A DNA stretch of 64,000 bases from Oscillospiraceae bacterium (GTDB taxonomy: Bacteria > Bacillota > Clostridia > Oscillospirales > Oscillospiraceae). Under the pieces are notes generated by a model. It was not told the origin of the DNA and searched no databases. It saw nothing but the letters and a program-made list of their open reading frames with translations. The DNA is taken from the NCBI GenBank assembly GCA_022846095.1, contig AP025583.1, positions 496,001-560,000 of the forward strand, given 5' to 3'. Positions 57,371 through 64,000 of this stretch are shown here, one piece after another. Position 1 is the first letter of the stretch. Every line of letters starts with the position of its first letter. Position numbers and translations under genes: made by a program.

Positions 57371-59056
57371 TTACCGCCCGGGGACGGGCAGGTAGCCGTT
57401 ATAGGGCAGGGCCCAGAACACGAGCAGCAGCGTGGTGACCAGTACGCCCGCCGCGATGAGCATGACGCCGTACAGCTTGTCGCGGGCGTAGTCCTTGTGC
57501 ACGCGCTCGGACTGGGGCAGGATGAGGATGTTGTCGTGGAAGGCGATCTCCTCCCGGCTCTTGGCCTCCAGCTTCGTACCGATCACCGCGAAGAGAATGC
57601 TGAAAATGACGCCGATAAAGAAGGGGTCCAGCAGGTTCTTAAACACGGTGAAGAAGGGGACCACGCCGGTATTGCCCAAAAACTCCTTCAGGCACTTGGG
57701 GATGATGAAGCCGAAGAACCCGGCGTACATGGCCCAGCGGGCGCCCTTGGCGCTCATCTTCTTGTTGAAGATGCCGCCCACGGCGGGCACGATCCAGGCC
57801 GCGGCGATGATGGTGGAGGCGAACCAGGAGATGATGCGGATGCCGCCCAGGTTGCAGGCCGCCAGGATCAGGGCCACCACGCCCACGCCCAGCATGACTA
57901 GGCGGCTGTAGCGCAGCTGGTCCCTGTCGGACTTGAACTTCTTCTGGAGCACGTCGGTGACCATGGAGAAGCCGATGACCGAGAGGAAGGTGGAGGCGGA
58001 GGACAGGCCCGCGGCCATGATGCCCGCCAGTACCAGTGTGCCCACAAACTTCGGCATAATGTTAAAGGCCGTCCAGATAATGACCCGCTGGGAGTCTTGC
58101 AGGTTGGTCAGGTAGGCCACGCCGCCCGGGATGTCGTGCACGGCCACGGCGATGAGGTACAGGTAGGTCAGGAACACGGTGGTGCACACGGCGGCGATGG
58201 AGCCGGCGCGGAAGGTGACGTGCTCGGTCTTGGCCATCATGTTGCGCCCGGCCTGCCAGGGGGAGACGGACACGGTGATGAGCCAGATGATGCCCATGGT
58301 GACCGCGTACATCACCGCGTCAAAGACCGTGGCGCCGCCCGTGCCCGCGATGTTGCCGTGGAAGTCCAGCAGCTGGCTGGCCATGGCGGTGTCGCTGGAC
58401 ATAAGGGCGTTGAGCAGCTGGCTGAAGGGGTGGGCGCCGGCGTTAAAGACGTAGGGCCCGGCGATGACGGTGGCCACCAGGAACACCATGAACATGATGG
58501 TGTCGGTGAGGATGACGCCGGAGGAGCCGGAGTAGAAGGTGAAGCCGGTGAAGGCGAACCACGCGATGAACAGGCACACGTAGTGGTTCAGGCCGGTGAG
58601 CTCCTCCATCAGGATGCCCACGCCGGTGATACAGGCCAGCAGATAGGCGGTGACGGAGATCACGGTGATGATGCCGGCGAAGCGCTGGATCTTCGTGTCG
58701 TTATAGCGCTTGCCGAAGTACTCGGGCATGGTGTTGGTCTTGGCGCGGCGCAGGAAGCGGCCGAAGAAGATGGGGCCGAACACATAGCCGCTGGCGCAGA
58801 AGGTGTTGAGCAGGATCATGGACGTCATGTTGCCGTCGTAGCAGAAGCCGGTGTCGCCCATGAAGCCGTTGGTGGACAGCATGGAGGCGAACAGGGTGCC
58901 GGCGATCAGGATGGTGGGGGCGGAGCGCCCGGCCACGTAGTAGTCGCCCACATCCTTGACCCTGCGCCCGGCCAGCAGGCCGACCACCAGGTACACGGCC
59001 ACGCTGATGATGACGCCAATCAGAAAAATGGAGCCGTGGGGCATGAAACCAGACAT
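57371..59056 (-). CDS. Sodium:solute symporter (SSS family)
   Basis: The start follows GAGAGGAAAATCA. The 561-aa protein has about 13 helices and SSS signatures: VGLLAGRRVKDVGDYYVAGR near the N-terminus, STNGFMGDTGFCYDGNM, FLRRAKTNTMPEYFGKRYND, and GLSSASTFLSVIGFSMVTDV (the Na2-site region with Ser pairs). Members carry proline, pantothenate, sugars or trimethylammonium compounds with sodium. The 38-aa membrane protein gene lies upstream on the same strand. In this cluster it may import carnitine or a related compound. Confidence 0.95.
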   Translation of the reverse strand: MSGFMPHGSIFLIGVIISVAVYLVVGLLAGRRVKDVGDYYVAGRSAPTILIAGTLFASMLSTNGFMGDTGFCYDGNMTSMILLNTFCASGYVFGPIFFGRFLRRAKTNTMPEYFGKRYNDTKIQRFAGIITVISVTAYLLACITGVGILMEELTGLNHYVCLFIAWFAFTGFTFYSGSSGVILTDTIMFMVFLVATVIAGPYVFNAGAHPFSQLLNALMSSDTAMASQLLDFHGNIAGTGGATVFDAVMYAVTMGIIWLITVSVSPWQAGRNMMAKTEHVTFRAGSIAAVCTTVFLTYLYLIAVAVHDIPGGVAYLTNLQDSQRVIIWTAFNIMPKFVGTLVLAGIMAAGLSSASTFLSVIGFSMVTDVLQKKFKSDRDQLRYSRLVMLGVGVVALILAACNLGGIRIISWFASTIIAAAWIVPAVGGIFNKKMSAKGARWAMYAGFFGFIIPKCLKEFLGNTGVVPFFTVFKNLLDPFFIGVIFSILFAVIGTKLEAKSREEIAFHDNILILPQSERVHKDYARDKLYGVMLIAAGVLVTTLLLVFWALPYNGYLPVPGR

Positions 59057-59157
59057 TGATTTTCCTCTCCTATTCGCACTCCCGGGCGGCGGGGCGCCGG
59101 GGGGCGGGGGCCAGCCCGGTTGCCTGGCCGCCGGGGAGCGTTATTTGGACGCGGGGA

Positions 59158-59274
59158 TTACTTTTTTTCTTCGTTCTGCCAAGATTTCTCCTCACGGGTA
59201 AGTTTCACTATCAGGAAAATACCGGTAAAGACCATCCAGGCGCCGCAGAATACGGAAAAAATGATTTCGCCCAT
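59158..59274 (-). CDS. Small membrane protein (38 aa) upstream of the SSS symporter
   Basis: GAAAGGCTTCTT precedes the ATG at 59274. The product MGEIIFSVFCGAWMVFTGIF continues with LIVKLTREEKSWQNEEKK: one membrane helix and a charged cytosolic tail. It lies about 100 bases before the symporter start in the same direction. Small single-helix partners are known for some SSS transporters. I do not recognise this one, so partner status is inference from position and form. Confidence 0.7.
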   Translation of the reverse strand: MGEIIFSVFCGAWMVFTGIFLIVKLTREEKSWQNEEKK

Positions 59275-59366
59275 AAGAAGCCTTTCCTTTCTGCGCCAGG
59301 CGCACACACAACGCGCCGCCGCATGAAATTGGGGGGTCCAAATAGAATGCGGGGAATCGGAGGGTC

Positions 59367-60368
59367 TTAGCCCAGGCGCTTGGCCTGACGCTGGCGGTCG
59401 GCCTTGAGGACCTGGCCGGAGGCGTAGTCGTACTGGGAGAGGGCCTCCATAATGGAGACGAGGCAGTTGTCGCGCAGGGCCTCCAGCTCGCGCAGGTTCT
59501 GGCCCTGTGCCTGGTCGGCGGTCTGGTCGACGAACTTGTCAATGAGCTCGTCGGTCAGCTCGGGGGCCTCCATGTGGCACCAGGGCAGCTTGAGGGCGGG
59601 GCCGAACTGCTCCATGAAGTGGCGCATGCCGTTCTTGCCGCCGGCCAGGAAGTAGGTCAGGTTGGTGCCCATCAGGGCCCAGCGCAGGCCAGCGCCGTAG
59701 CGGATGGCGTCGTCCAGCTCGCCGGTGGTGGCCAGGTTGTCGTTGACCATCCACACGCCCTCGCGCCACAGGGCCTCCAGCAGGCGGTCCGCGATGAAGC
59801 CGTCGTTCTCCACCCGCACCAGCAGGGGCTTCATGCCGATGCTCTCGTAGATGCCCTTGGCGGTCTGCTTGCACTCGTCGCTGGTGAGCTTGCCGCCGCA
59901 GATCTCCACCAGGGGGAGGAGGTAGACGGGGTTGAAGGGGTGCGCGGTGGTGAAGCGCTCGGGGTGCTTCATCCCGGCCTGGAGCTCGGAGGGGAGCAGG
60001 CCGGAGGTGGAGGAGCCGATGACGGCGTTGGGCTTGGCGTACTTGTCCACCTCGTTGAGCAGGGGGATCTTGATCTCCTGCACCTCGGGTGCGGACTCCT
60101 GGATGTAGTCGGCGTTCTTCACGGCCTCCTCCAGGTTGGTGGTGAAGGTGAGCTTGCCGCGCTTCTCCACCGGCACGTCCACCACGCGCCTGAGGGCGGG
60201 CTCGGAGTTGGCGATAACCTCGCGCAGGCCCACCTCGGCCTGGGGGAACTTGTCGTAGGCGATGACGTCGATGCCGCGCCACAGGAACCGGGCGGCCCAG
60301 CCCGCGCCGATAACGCCGCAGCCCACGATGGCGGCCTGCTTAATCTCGTTATGCTGAATCAGTGCCAT
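59367..60368 (-). CDS. lcdH: L-carnitine dehydrogenase
   Basis: GGAGGTAATTGATC precedes the ATG at 60368; the TTG six bases earlier is too close to the site. The 333-aa protein is of the 3-hydroxyacyl-CoA dehydrogenase fold: NAD motif GCGVIGAGWAARF (near residue 16), STSGLLPSELQAGM, HPFNPVYLLPLVEICGG, ENDGFIADRLLEALWREGVW and the GAGLRWALMGTNLTYFLAGG segment typical of carnitine dehydrogenase. It oxidises L-carnitine to 3-dehydrocarnitine with NAD. The BKACE gene directly upstream supplies the next step, which strongly supports the call. The thioesterase domain fused in some relatives is absent. Confidence 0.85.
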   Translation of the reverse strand: MALIQHNEIKQAAIVGCGVIGAGWAARFLWRGIDVIAYDKFPQAEVGLREVIANSEPALRRVVDVPVEKRGKLTFTTNLEEAVKNADYIQESAPEVQEIKIPLLNEVDKYAKPNAVIGSSTSGLLPSELQAGMKHPERFTTAHPFNPVYLLPLVEICGGKLTSDECKQTAKGIYESIGMKPLLVRVENDGFIADRLLEALWREGVWMVNDNLATTGELDDAIRYGAGLRWALMGTNLTYFLAGGKNGMRHFMEQFGPALKLPWCHMEAPELTDELIDKFVDQTADQAQGQNLRELEALRDNCLVSIMEALSQYDYASGQVLKADRQRQAKRLG

Positions 60369-60559
60369 GATCAATTACCTCCGTTAATTTCCAGGGGGTA
60401 TCCCATACCCCCTGGATACTCGCGGCTATGCCGGTGTGCGCACTGGCACGGCCGCCGCTCGATACCCCCGGTTTCGCGCCCCGCGGCGCGGGTCGGGGTG
60501 TTTTTCGGAGGAGTGAATCCCCCGAAAAACGGATTCCAATTTGATTGCGCTTCGCGCAA

Positions 60560-61438
60560 TTATTTCTTGAGTCCCATTAGTTCGCGGGCGCGGTTGGGGT
60601 CGGTGACGACCTTGGCGCCCATGCGCTCGATGATCTCGCGTGCGTTGGCGACCAGCTCCTCGTTGGAGGCGAAGTGGCCCTTGCCCAGGTAGATGTTGTC
60701 CTCCAGGCCCACGCGGACGTTGCCGCCGTGGAGCACGCTCATGGCCACCCAGGGCATCTGCATCTTGCCCAGGGCGAAGGAGGACCAGTTGCAGCCTGCG
60801 GGCAGCGCGTTGACCATGGCCAGCATGTTCATGGGGTTGGCCTCGGCGGCGTAGGGCACGCCCATGCAGAGCTGGAACTCGCAGTCGGGGGCGAGCACGC
60901 CTTCCTTGATAAGCTGCTTGGCCTGCCAGATGTGGCCCAGCTCAAAGACCTCCACTTCGGCCTTGACCCCGGCGTCCATGATGTACTTGCTGGTCTCGCG
61001 CAGCATATCCATGGTGGCGATGTAGGCGGAGCCGGCGTAGTTCATGGAGCCGCAGTCCAGGGTGGAGACCTCGGGCTTGATCTCCAGGATGTGTTTGACG
61101 CGCTCGTAGGGGGTGATCATGTCGGAGCCGGGGCCGCCCACCATGGGGTTTTCCGGGTCGGGCACGAAGTCTGCGCCCATGCCGGCGGTGATGTTGAGGA
61201 CCATGTCCACGCCGCACTCACGAATGAGCTTCGCGGTCTCCTTGTAGAGCTCCACGTCCCGGCTCCACTGCTTGGTCTGGGGGTTGCGCACGTGGACGTG
61301 GGCCACGGTGGCGCCGGCCTGTGCGGCCTTGACGGCGGAGGCGGCAATCTCCTCGGGGGTGACGGGCACCTTGTCGCTCTTCAGCGCGGAATCGCCCGAC
61401 CCCGTCAGGCAGCAGGTAATGATGACTTCGTTGTTCAT
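60560..61438 (-). CDS. BKACE-family beta-keto acid cleavage enzyme, 3-dehydrocarnitine type
   Basis: The start follows AAGGAGGACAAAGCGC. The 292-aa TIM-barrel (DUF849) protein has VTPEEIAASAVKAAQAGATV, the zinc ligands AHVHVR (His47, His49), LNITAGMG, STLDCGSMNYAG, EVFELGHI and VRVGLEDNIYLGKG. BKACE enzymes exchange acetyl-CoA with a beta-keto acid, giving acetoacetate and a new CoA ester. Next to carnitine dehydrogenase the substrate should be 3-dehydrocarnitine and the product betainyl-CoA. It is the first gene of the leftward cluster and has a good promoter upstream. Confidence 0.85.
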   Translation of the reverse strand: MNNEVIITCCLTGSGDSALKSDKVPVTPEEIAASAVKAAQAGATVAHVHVRNPQTKQWSRDVELYKETAKLIRECGVDMVLNITAGMGADFVPDPENPMVGGPGSDMITPYERVKHILEIKPEVSTLDCGSMNYAGSAYIATMDMLRETSKYIMDAGVKAEVEVFELGHIWQAKQLIKEGVLAPDCEFQLCMGVPYAAEANPMNMLAMVNALPAGCNWSSFALGKMQMPWVAMSVLHGGNVRVGLEDNIYLGKGHFASNEELVANAREIIERMGAKVVTDPNRARELMGLKK

Positions 61439-61532
61439 GCGCTTTGTCCTCCTTATTACGGTTGGGGTAGCGTTTGATAGGCTTGCGGGGCGCTGTGGCC
61501 TTTTGAAGAACAGGATGATTTACTGTAGCGTG

Positions 61533-61561
61533 AATATATCATAATCGTGATTACTTATCAA
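61533..61561 (-). promoter_or_regulatory. Promoter of the carnitine cluster
   Basis: On the minus strand TTGATA (61561-61556), a 17-base spacer, TATATT (61538-61533). The spacer contains TAATCGTGATTA (61542-61553), a palindrome that could be an operator. Confidence 0.7.
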
Positions 61562-61566
61562 TAGCG

Positions 61567-61870
61567 TTTATAAAAGAAAGGGGCGGCATAGAGATTTTTG
61601 TATAGATCGTCACAGCCACCCCTTTTGGAACCAGTTAATGGAAGATATAAGGAGAAAAAAGATTGACTGAAGCGTTGGTATAAAATTAATAGAAAAGCAA
61701 AAAAGAGATAGCTTGTTCCATATCTGTAATTAAAAAGAAGTAAAAGGAAATAATGAGCCTGAAAAAGGAAGGATTCATATAATCAGAAAAATTTTTACAA
61801 AGGCCAACCGGAGAGTATAAATAAATCGAGATTAGATAACATCCGGAAGGTTACTAAAAATTTAGACAAA
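61567..61870. other. AT-rich intergenic gap, no gene seen
   Basis: About 300 bases with no ORF longer than a few codons in any frame with a ribosome site. AAAGGGGCGG and CCACCCCTTT (61577-61626) could pair over a long loop, and TTGACT-17-TTAATA occurs on the plus strand near 61664, but there is no gene for it to drive. No riboswitch class was recognised. Confidence 0.5.
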
Positions 61871-61906
61871 AGGACGCAGTCAAAGCATGTGCTTTGACTG
61901 CGTCCT
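61871..61906. terminator. Perfect hairpin
   Basis: AGGACGCAGTCAAAGCA (61871-61887) pairs fully with 61890-61906. On the minus side TTTGTCTAAATTTTT follows, so it may end leftward read-through; the plus side lacks a T-run. Confidence 0.6.
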
Positions 61907-61968
61907 GTCTATATTTCCGAAAACCAGATGAATGAAGTTACCTAAAACTGGATGTCCGCGGAATGAAA

Positions 61969-62000
61969 AGTCCCCGGCCCGCCGCGGCGGGCCGGGGACT
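61969..62000 (-). terminator. Terminator of the second BCCT gene
   Basis: AGTCCCCGGCCCGCCG and CGGCGGGCCGGGGACT are directly adjacent, giving a 16-bp palindrome that folds with a small loop; TTTTCATT follows on the minus strand, just after the BCCT stop. Confidence 0.75.
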
Positions 62001-62006
62001 CCAATG

Positions 62007-63548
62007 TCACTGTCCGGTGTGCTCCGGGGCGGCGGGGGCCGCCTCCAGCCTACGCCCGGGCAGCTTCTCCTGACCCAGGGCCTTGGTCAGGGAGACCATG
62101 CCGAAGAGCAGGATGAAGGCGAAGGGGAAGGCCGCCACGATGGAGATGGTCTGGAGCATGTTCAGGCCGTTTTCCGTGCACAGCATGAGCACCAGGGCCA
62201 GGGCCGCCTGGAGCACGCCCCAGATGAACTTGCGGCGGTTAGAGGGGTTCAGGTTGCCCTCCGAGCTGAGCATACCCAGTACGAAGGTGGCCGAGTTGGC
62301 CGAGGTGATGAAGAAGGTGCACAGCAGCACGATGACCACCACGGAGATGAGCTTGCCCAGGGGGTAGTGGTCCAGCACCACGAACAGGGCGGTGTCTACC
62401 GACTGGATGGCATGCTTGGCCACGTCCAGCCCGGCGTGTATGCCCGCGTTGCCGAACACGGAGAACCAGACGAAGGAGGCCCCGGCGGGCAGGAAGAGCA
62501 CGCCGGTGACGAACTCCTTGATGGTACGGCCCTTGGAGATGCGGGCGATAAAGACGGCGGTGAAGGGGGCCCAGGCGATCCACCAGGCCCAGTAGAAGAC
62601 GGTCCACTTGCCGTACCAGGCGGCGTCGCCCGCCCCGGCGAAGGCCCCCATCTGCATGGCGCTCTGGGGGAAGGTGCCCACGTAGTAGCCCAGGCTCTCC
62701 ACCAGGGACTTCAGAATGTCCACCGTGGGGCCCACCAAAAAGACCAGCAGCAGCACCACGCCCGCGATGATGATGTTCAGGTCGCAGACCTTTTTGATGC
62801 CGTTGTCCACCCCGGCCAGGGCGGTCCAGATGTAGACGACGGTGATGATTGCCACGATGAGAAAGACCACCAGGTTATTCTTGGGGACGCCGAAGACGTG
62901 GTTAAGCCCGCTGTTGATCTGCATGGCGCCCAGGCCCAGGGAGGTGGCGATGCCCGCGGCGGTGGCGAAGACGGCCAGGATGTCGATGATCTTGCCGATG
63001 GGGCCCCGGGCCCCCTTCTCTCCCAGCAGGGGGATAAAGATGGAGCTGATGAGGCCGGGCTTGCCCTTGCGGAACTGGAAGTAGGCCATGGCCAGGGCCA
63101 GCACGCTGTAGGCCGCCCAGGGGTGGAGGCCCCAGTGGAGAAAGACCTTCTGGAAGGCGAAGCGGGCGGCCTCGGCGCTGCCGGGCTCGAACCCCGGAGG
63201 GGCGGCCCAGAAGGTGAGGGGCTCGGCCACCCCCCAGAACACCAGGCCGATGCCCATGCCCGCGGAGAAGAGCATACCGAACCAGGAGAGGTTGCTGTAC
63301 TCGGGTCGGGAGCCGTCCGGCCCCAGGGGGATGCGCTTGTAGGGGCTGAGGAAGCCCAGCCAAATGGCGTAGACCACAAAGCTGGTCATCGCCAGCACGT
63401 AGAACCACCCGAACTTGCCCGATAAGAAGGAGAAGGCCGCGGTGCCCGCAGCCTGGAAGCTGTCCCCCGCCAGCACGCCCCAGATCACGATGGCGATAAT
63501 CAGGACCACCGAGATCACGTAGGTGCTGTTGGGCTTTTCCCGTTTCAC
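62007..63548 (-). CDS. BCCT-family betaine/carnitine/choline transporter (second copy)
   Basis: The GTG start at 63548 follows ACGGGAGGTTTTTT. The 513-aa protein has about 12 helices and more classical motifs than the first copy: WFGMLFSAGMGIGLVFWGVA (glycine-rich TM3), FLHWGLHPWAAYSVLALAMA (TM4) and WWIAWAPFTAVFIARISKGR. Conserved tryptophans there form the trimethylammonium-binding box, and GMGIGL is the BetP-like sodium/substrate stretch. Glycine betaine or carnitine are the best candidates. It has a consensus promoter of its own and lies next to a Grd-type reductase gene, which favours betaine as the substrate. Confidence 0.93.
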   Translation of the reverse strand: MKREKPNSTYVISVVLIIAIVIWGVLAGDSFQAAGTAAFSFLSGKFGWFYVLAMTSFVVYAIWLGFLSPYKRIPLGPDGSRPEYSNLSWFGMLFSAGMGIGLVFWGVAEPLTFWAAPPGFEPGSAEAARFAFQKVFLHWGLHPWAAYSVLALAMAYFQFRKGKPGLISSIFIPLLGEKGARGPIGKIIDILAVFATAAGIATSLGLGAMQINSGLNHVFGVPKNNLVVFLIVAIITVVYIWTALAGVDNGIKKVCDLNIIIAGVVLLLVFLVGPTVDILKSLVESLGYYVGTFPQSAMQMGAFAGAGDAAWYGKWTVFYWAWWIAWAPFTAVFIARISKGRTIKEFVTGVLFLPAGASFVWFSVFGNAGIHAGLDVAKHAIQSVDTALFVVLDHYPLGKLISVVVIVLLCTFFITSANSATFVLGMLSSEGNLNPSNRRKFIWGVLQAALALVLMLCTENGLNMLQTISIVAAFPFAFILLFGMVSLTKALGQEKLPGRRLEAAPAAPEHTGQ

Positions 63549-63606
63549 ACAAAAAACCTCCCGTTGATTAGTTTGACCATGATTAGGTAATAATTAATCA
63601 ATCAAG

Positions 63607-63635
63607 ATTATAAAACTAAAACAGGAATTTGTCAA
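63607..63635 (-). promoter_or_regulatory. Consensus promoter of the second BCCT gene
   Basis: On the minus strand TTGACA (63635-63630), exactly 17 bases, TATAAT (63612-63607): a full sigma-A consensus. AT-rich repeats (GATTAGGTAATAATTAATCAA, shortened here) lie in the leader and may bind a regulator that keeps this strong promoter in check. Confidence 0.85.
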
Positions 63636-63646
63636 GCATTTAACGG

Positions 63647-63687
63647 AAAAAAGCCGCAGGATATGTAGCATATCCTGCGGCTTTTTT
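63647..63687. terminator. Bidirectional terminator
   Basis: A perfect 19-bp stem (63647-63665 with 63669-63687, TAG loop) with an A-run on the left and a T-run on the right. It ends the leftward Grd-like gene before the BCCT promoter. Confidence 0.93.
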
Positions 63688-63699
63688 GTGTGGACTGAA

Positions 63700-64000
63700 T
63701 TACTGGGTGATGTACCCGGCCTTTTTCAGGATCTCCTCGGCCTTGGGCTTGTTGGCGTCGGACACCAGGATGATGGGGCCGGTGCAGCCCATGCCGGACT
63801 GGGCGTAGATCTTCTCCTTCCAGAGGGCCTTGACGGCGTCCTCCAGGTCCATGACCTCGATGCCGGAGAGCTGGGCGGTGACCACCTCGGTGGGGGGCGC
63901 GGCCACCTCCTCGTCCGCCGGGGCGGACTTGCTGGCGGCGGCCTTGCGGTCGGCCAGCAGCTTGGTCAGGCCGGCCTTCTCGGCGGCGGCGAACTCGGCG
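63700..64000 (-). CDS. grdD: Glycine/betaine reductase component C alpha (GrdD)-like, C-terminal 99 aa
   Basis: The frame is open to the window edge, so only the C-terminus is seen. It has a Lys/Ala-rich linker (LADRKAAASKSAPADEE), then APPTEVVTAQLSGIEVMDLE, DAVKALWKEKIYAQSGMGCT and GPIILV, and ends KKAGYITQ. I recognise the linker plus the SGI(D/E)xxDLEDAV...SGMGCTGP module as the end of GrdD, the PlsX-like subunit that passes acetyl groups to phosphate in glycine, sarcosine and betaine reductases. This rests on memory of the family, and the PlsX-like core lies outside the window. Next to a BCCT transporter and carnitine genes it points to betaine reductase. Confidence 0.55.
   Translation of the reverse strand, partial: AEFAAAEKAGLTKLLADRKAAASKSAPADEEVAAPPTEVVTAQLSGIEVMDLEDAVKALWKEKIYAQSGMGCTGPIILVSDANKPKAEEILKKAGYITQ

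Noticed and set aside
1-64000. tRNA, rRNA or CRISPR array
   Set aside because: No cloverleaf-like segment with a GTTCRA arm, no rRNA-like stretch and no spaced direct repeats were noticed on either strand; a dedicated covariance search was not possible.

Overview
The window looks like a chromosome segment of a GC-rich, spore-forming gut Clostridium relative (Oscillospirales / Flavonifractor type). The signs are strong AAGGAGG ribosome sites, a remnant of a PdaB-type sporulation deacetylase, clostridial regulators (RpiR, GntR) and transporters, and a glycine/betaine-reductase (Grd) gene tail at the right edge. No rRNA, tRNA or CRISPR array was seen. The taxonomic call is inference.

Region A (1 to about 13.1 kb) is an integrated mobile element whose left end lies outside the window. 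Its GC content is patchy, with AT-rich blocks at about 3-6 kb and 9.6-13 kb. Leftward it carries a four-gene cassette: zinc-ribbon amidoligase, class II glutamine amidotransferase, a 66-aa protein and a PP-loop (PAPS-reductase-like) protein. It also carries an Xis-like HTH protein, a Rep-like protein, an orphan AT-rich gene with its own promoter and terminator, a DUF927/SF3-like helicase, a large serine recombinase, an AAA_14/DUF4143 ATPase and a ParA-plus-two-unknowns operon. The right end interrupts a pdaB-like gene, whose first 64 or so codons remain at 13.1-13.3 kb.

Region B (13.4-25 kb) is a catabolic locus. A leftward operon (C45 acyltransferase/amidase, zinc alcohol dehydrogenase, gluconate-5-dehydrogenase-like SDR) diverges from an RpiR regulator plus opine dehydrogenase. 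A five-gene Dpp/Opp-type ABC importer and an aldo/keto reductase follow. The divergent promoter and the importer promoter share a sequence block containing a GTTGAA...TTC palindrome, the likely RpiR operator.

Region C (25-30 kb) holds housekeeping-like genes: a phosphohexomutase, a DUF2000 protein, and an EF-G/Tet(M)-like GTPase fused to a C-terminal YacP/Rae1-type NYN nuclease domain.

Region D (30-48 kb) is a nucleoside / ADP-ribosyl salvage island. It has adenine deaminase, nucleoside hydrolase, a MsmX-type ATPase, a 5-formyl-THF cyclo-ligase-like protein, two ADP-ribosylglycohydrolases, three PfkB kinases, a CUT1-type ABC importer, a nucleoside phosphorylase-like protein, a SIS protein, YjbQ, and two UTRA-type GntR regulators.

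Region E (48.4-53.3 kb) is a GntR/FCD regulator, a DapA-family lyase and a complete tripartite tricarboxylate transporter (TctCBA). An 18-base identical AT-rich sequence precedes both the regulator and the operon.

Region F (53.3-64 kb), all leftward, looks like L-carnitine catabolism: carnitine dehydrogenase, a BKACE enzyme that would turn 3-dehydrocarnitine into betainyl-CoA, two tandem HSL-type esterases, an SSS symporter and two BCCT transporters. Two small membrane proteins, not among the longer ORFs, sit beside the transporters. The C-terminus of a GrdD-like reductase subunit lies at the edge, so carnitine to betaine to reductive cleavage is the likely flow. All assignments come from reading motifs; no database search was run.
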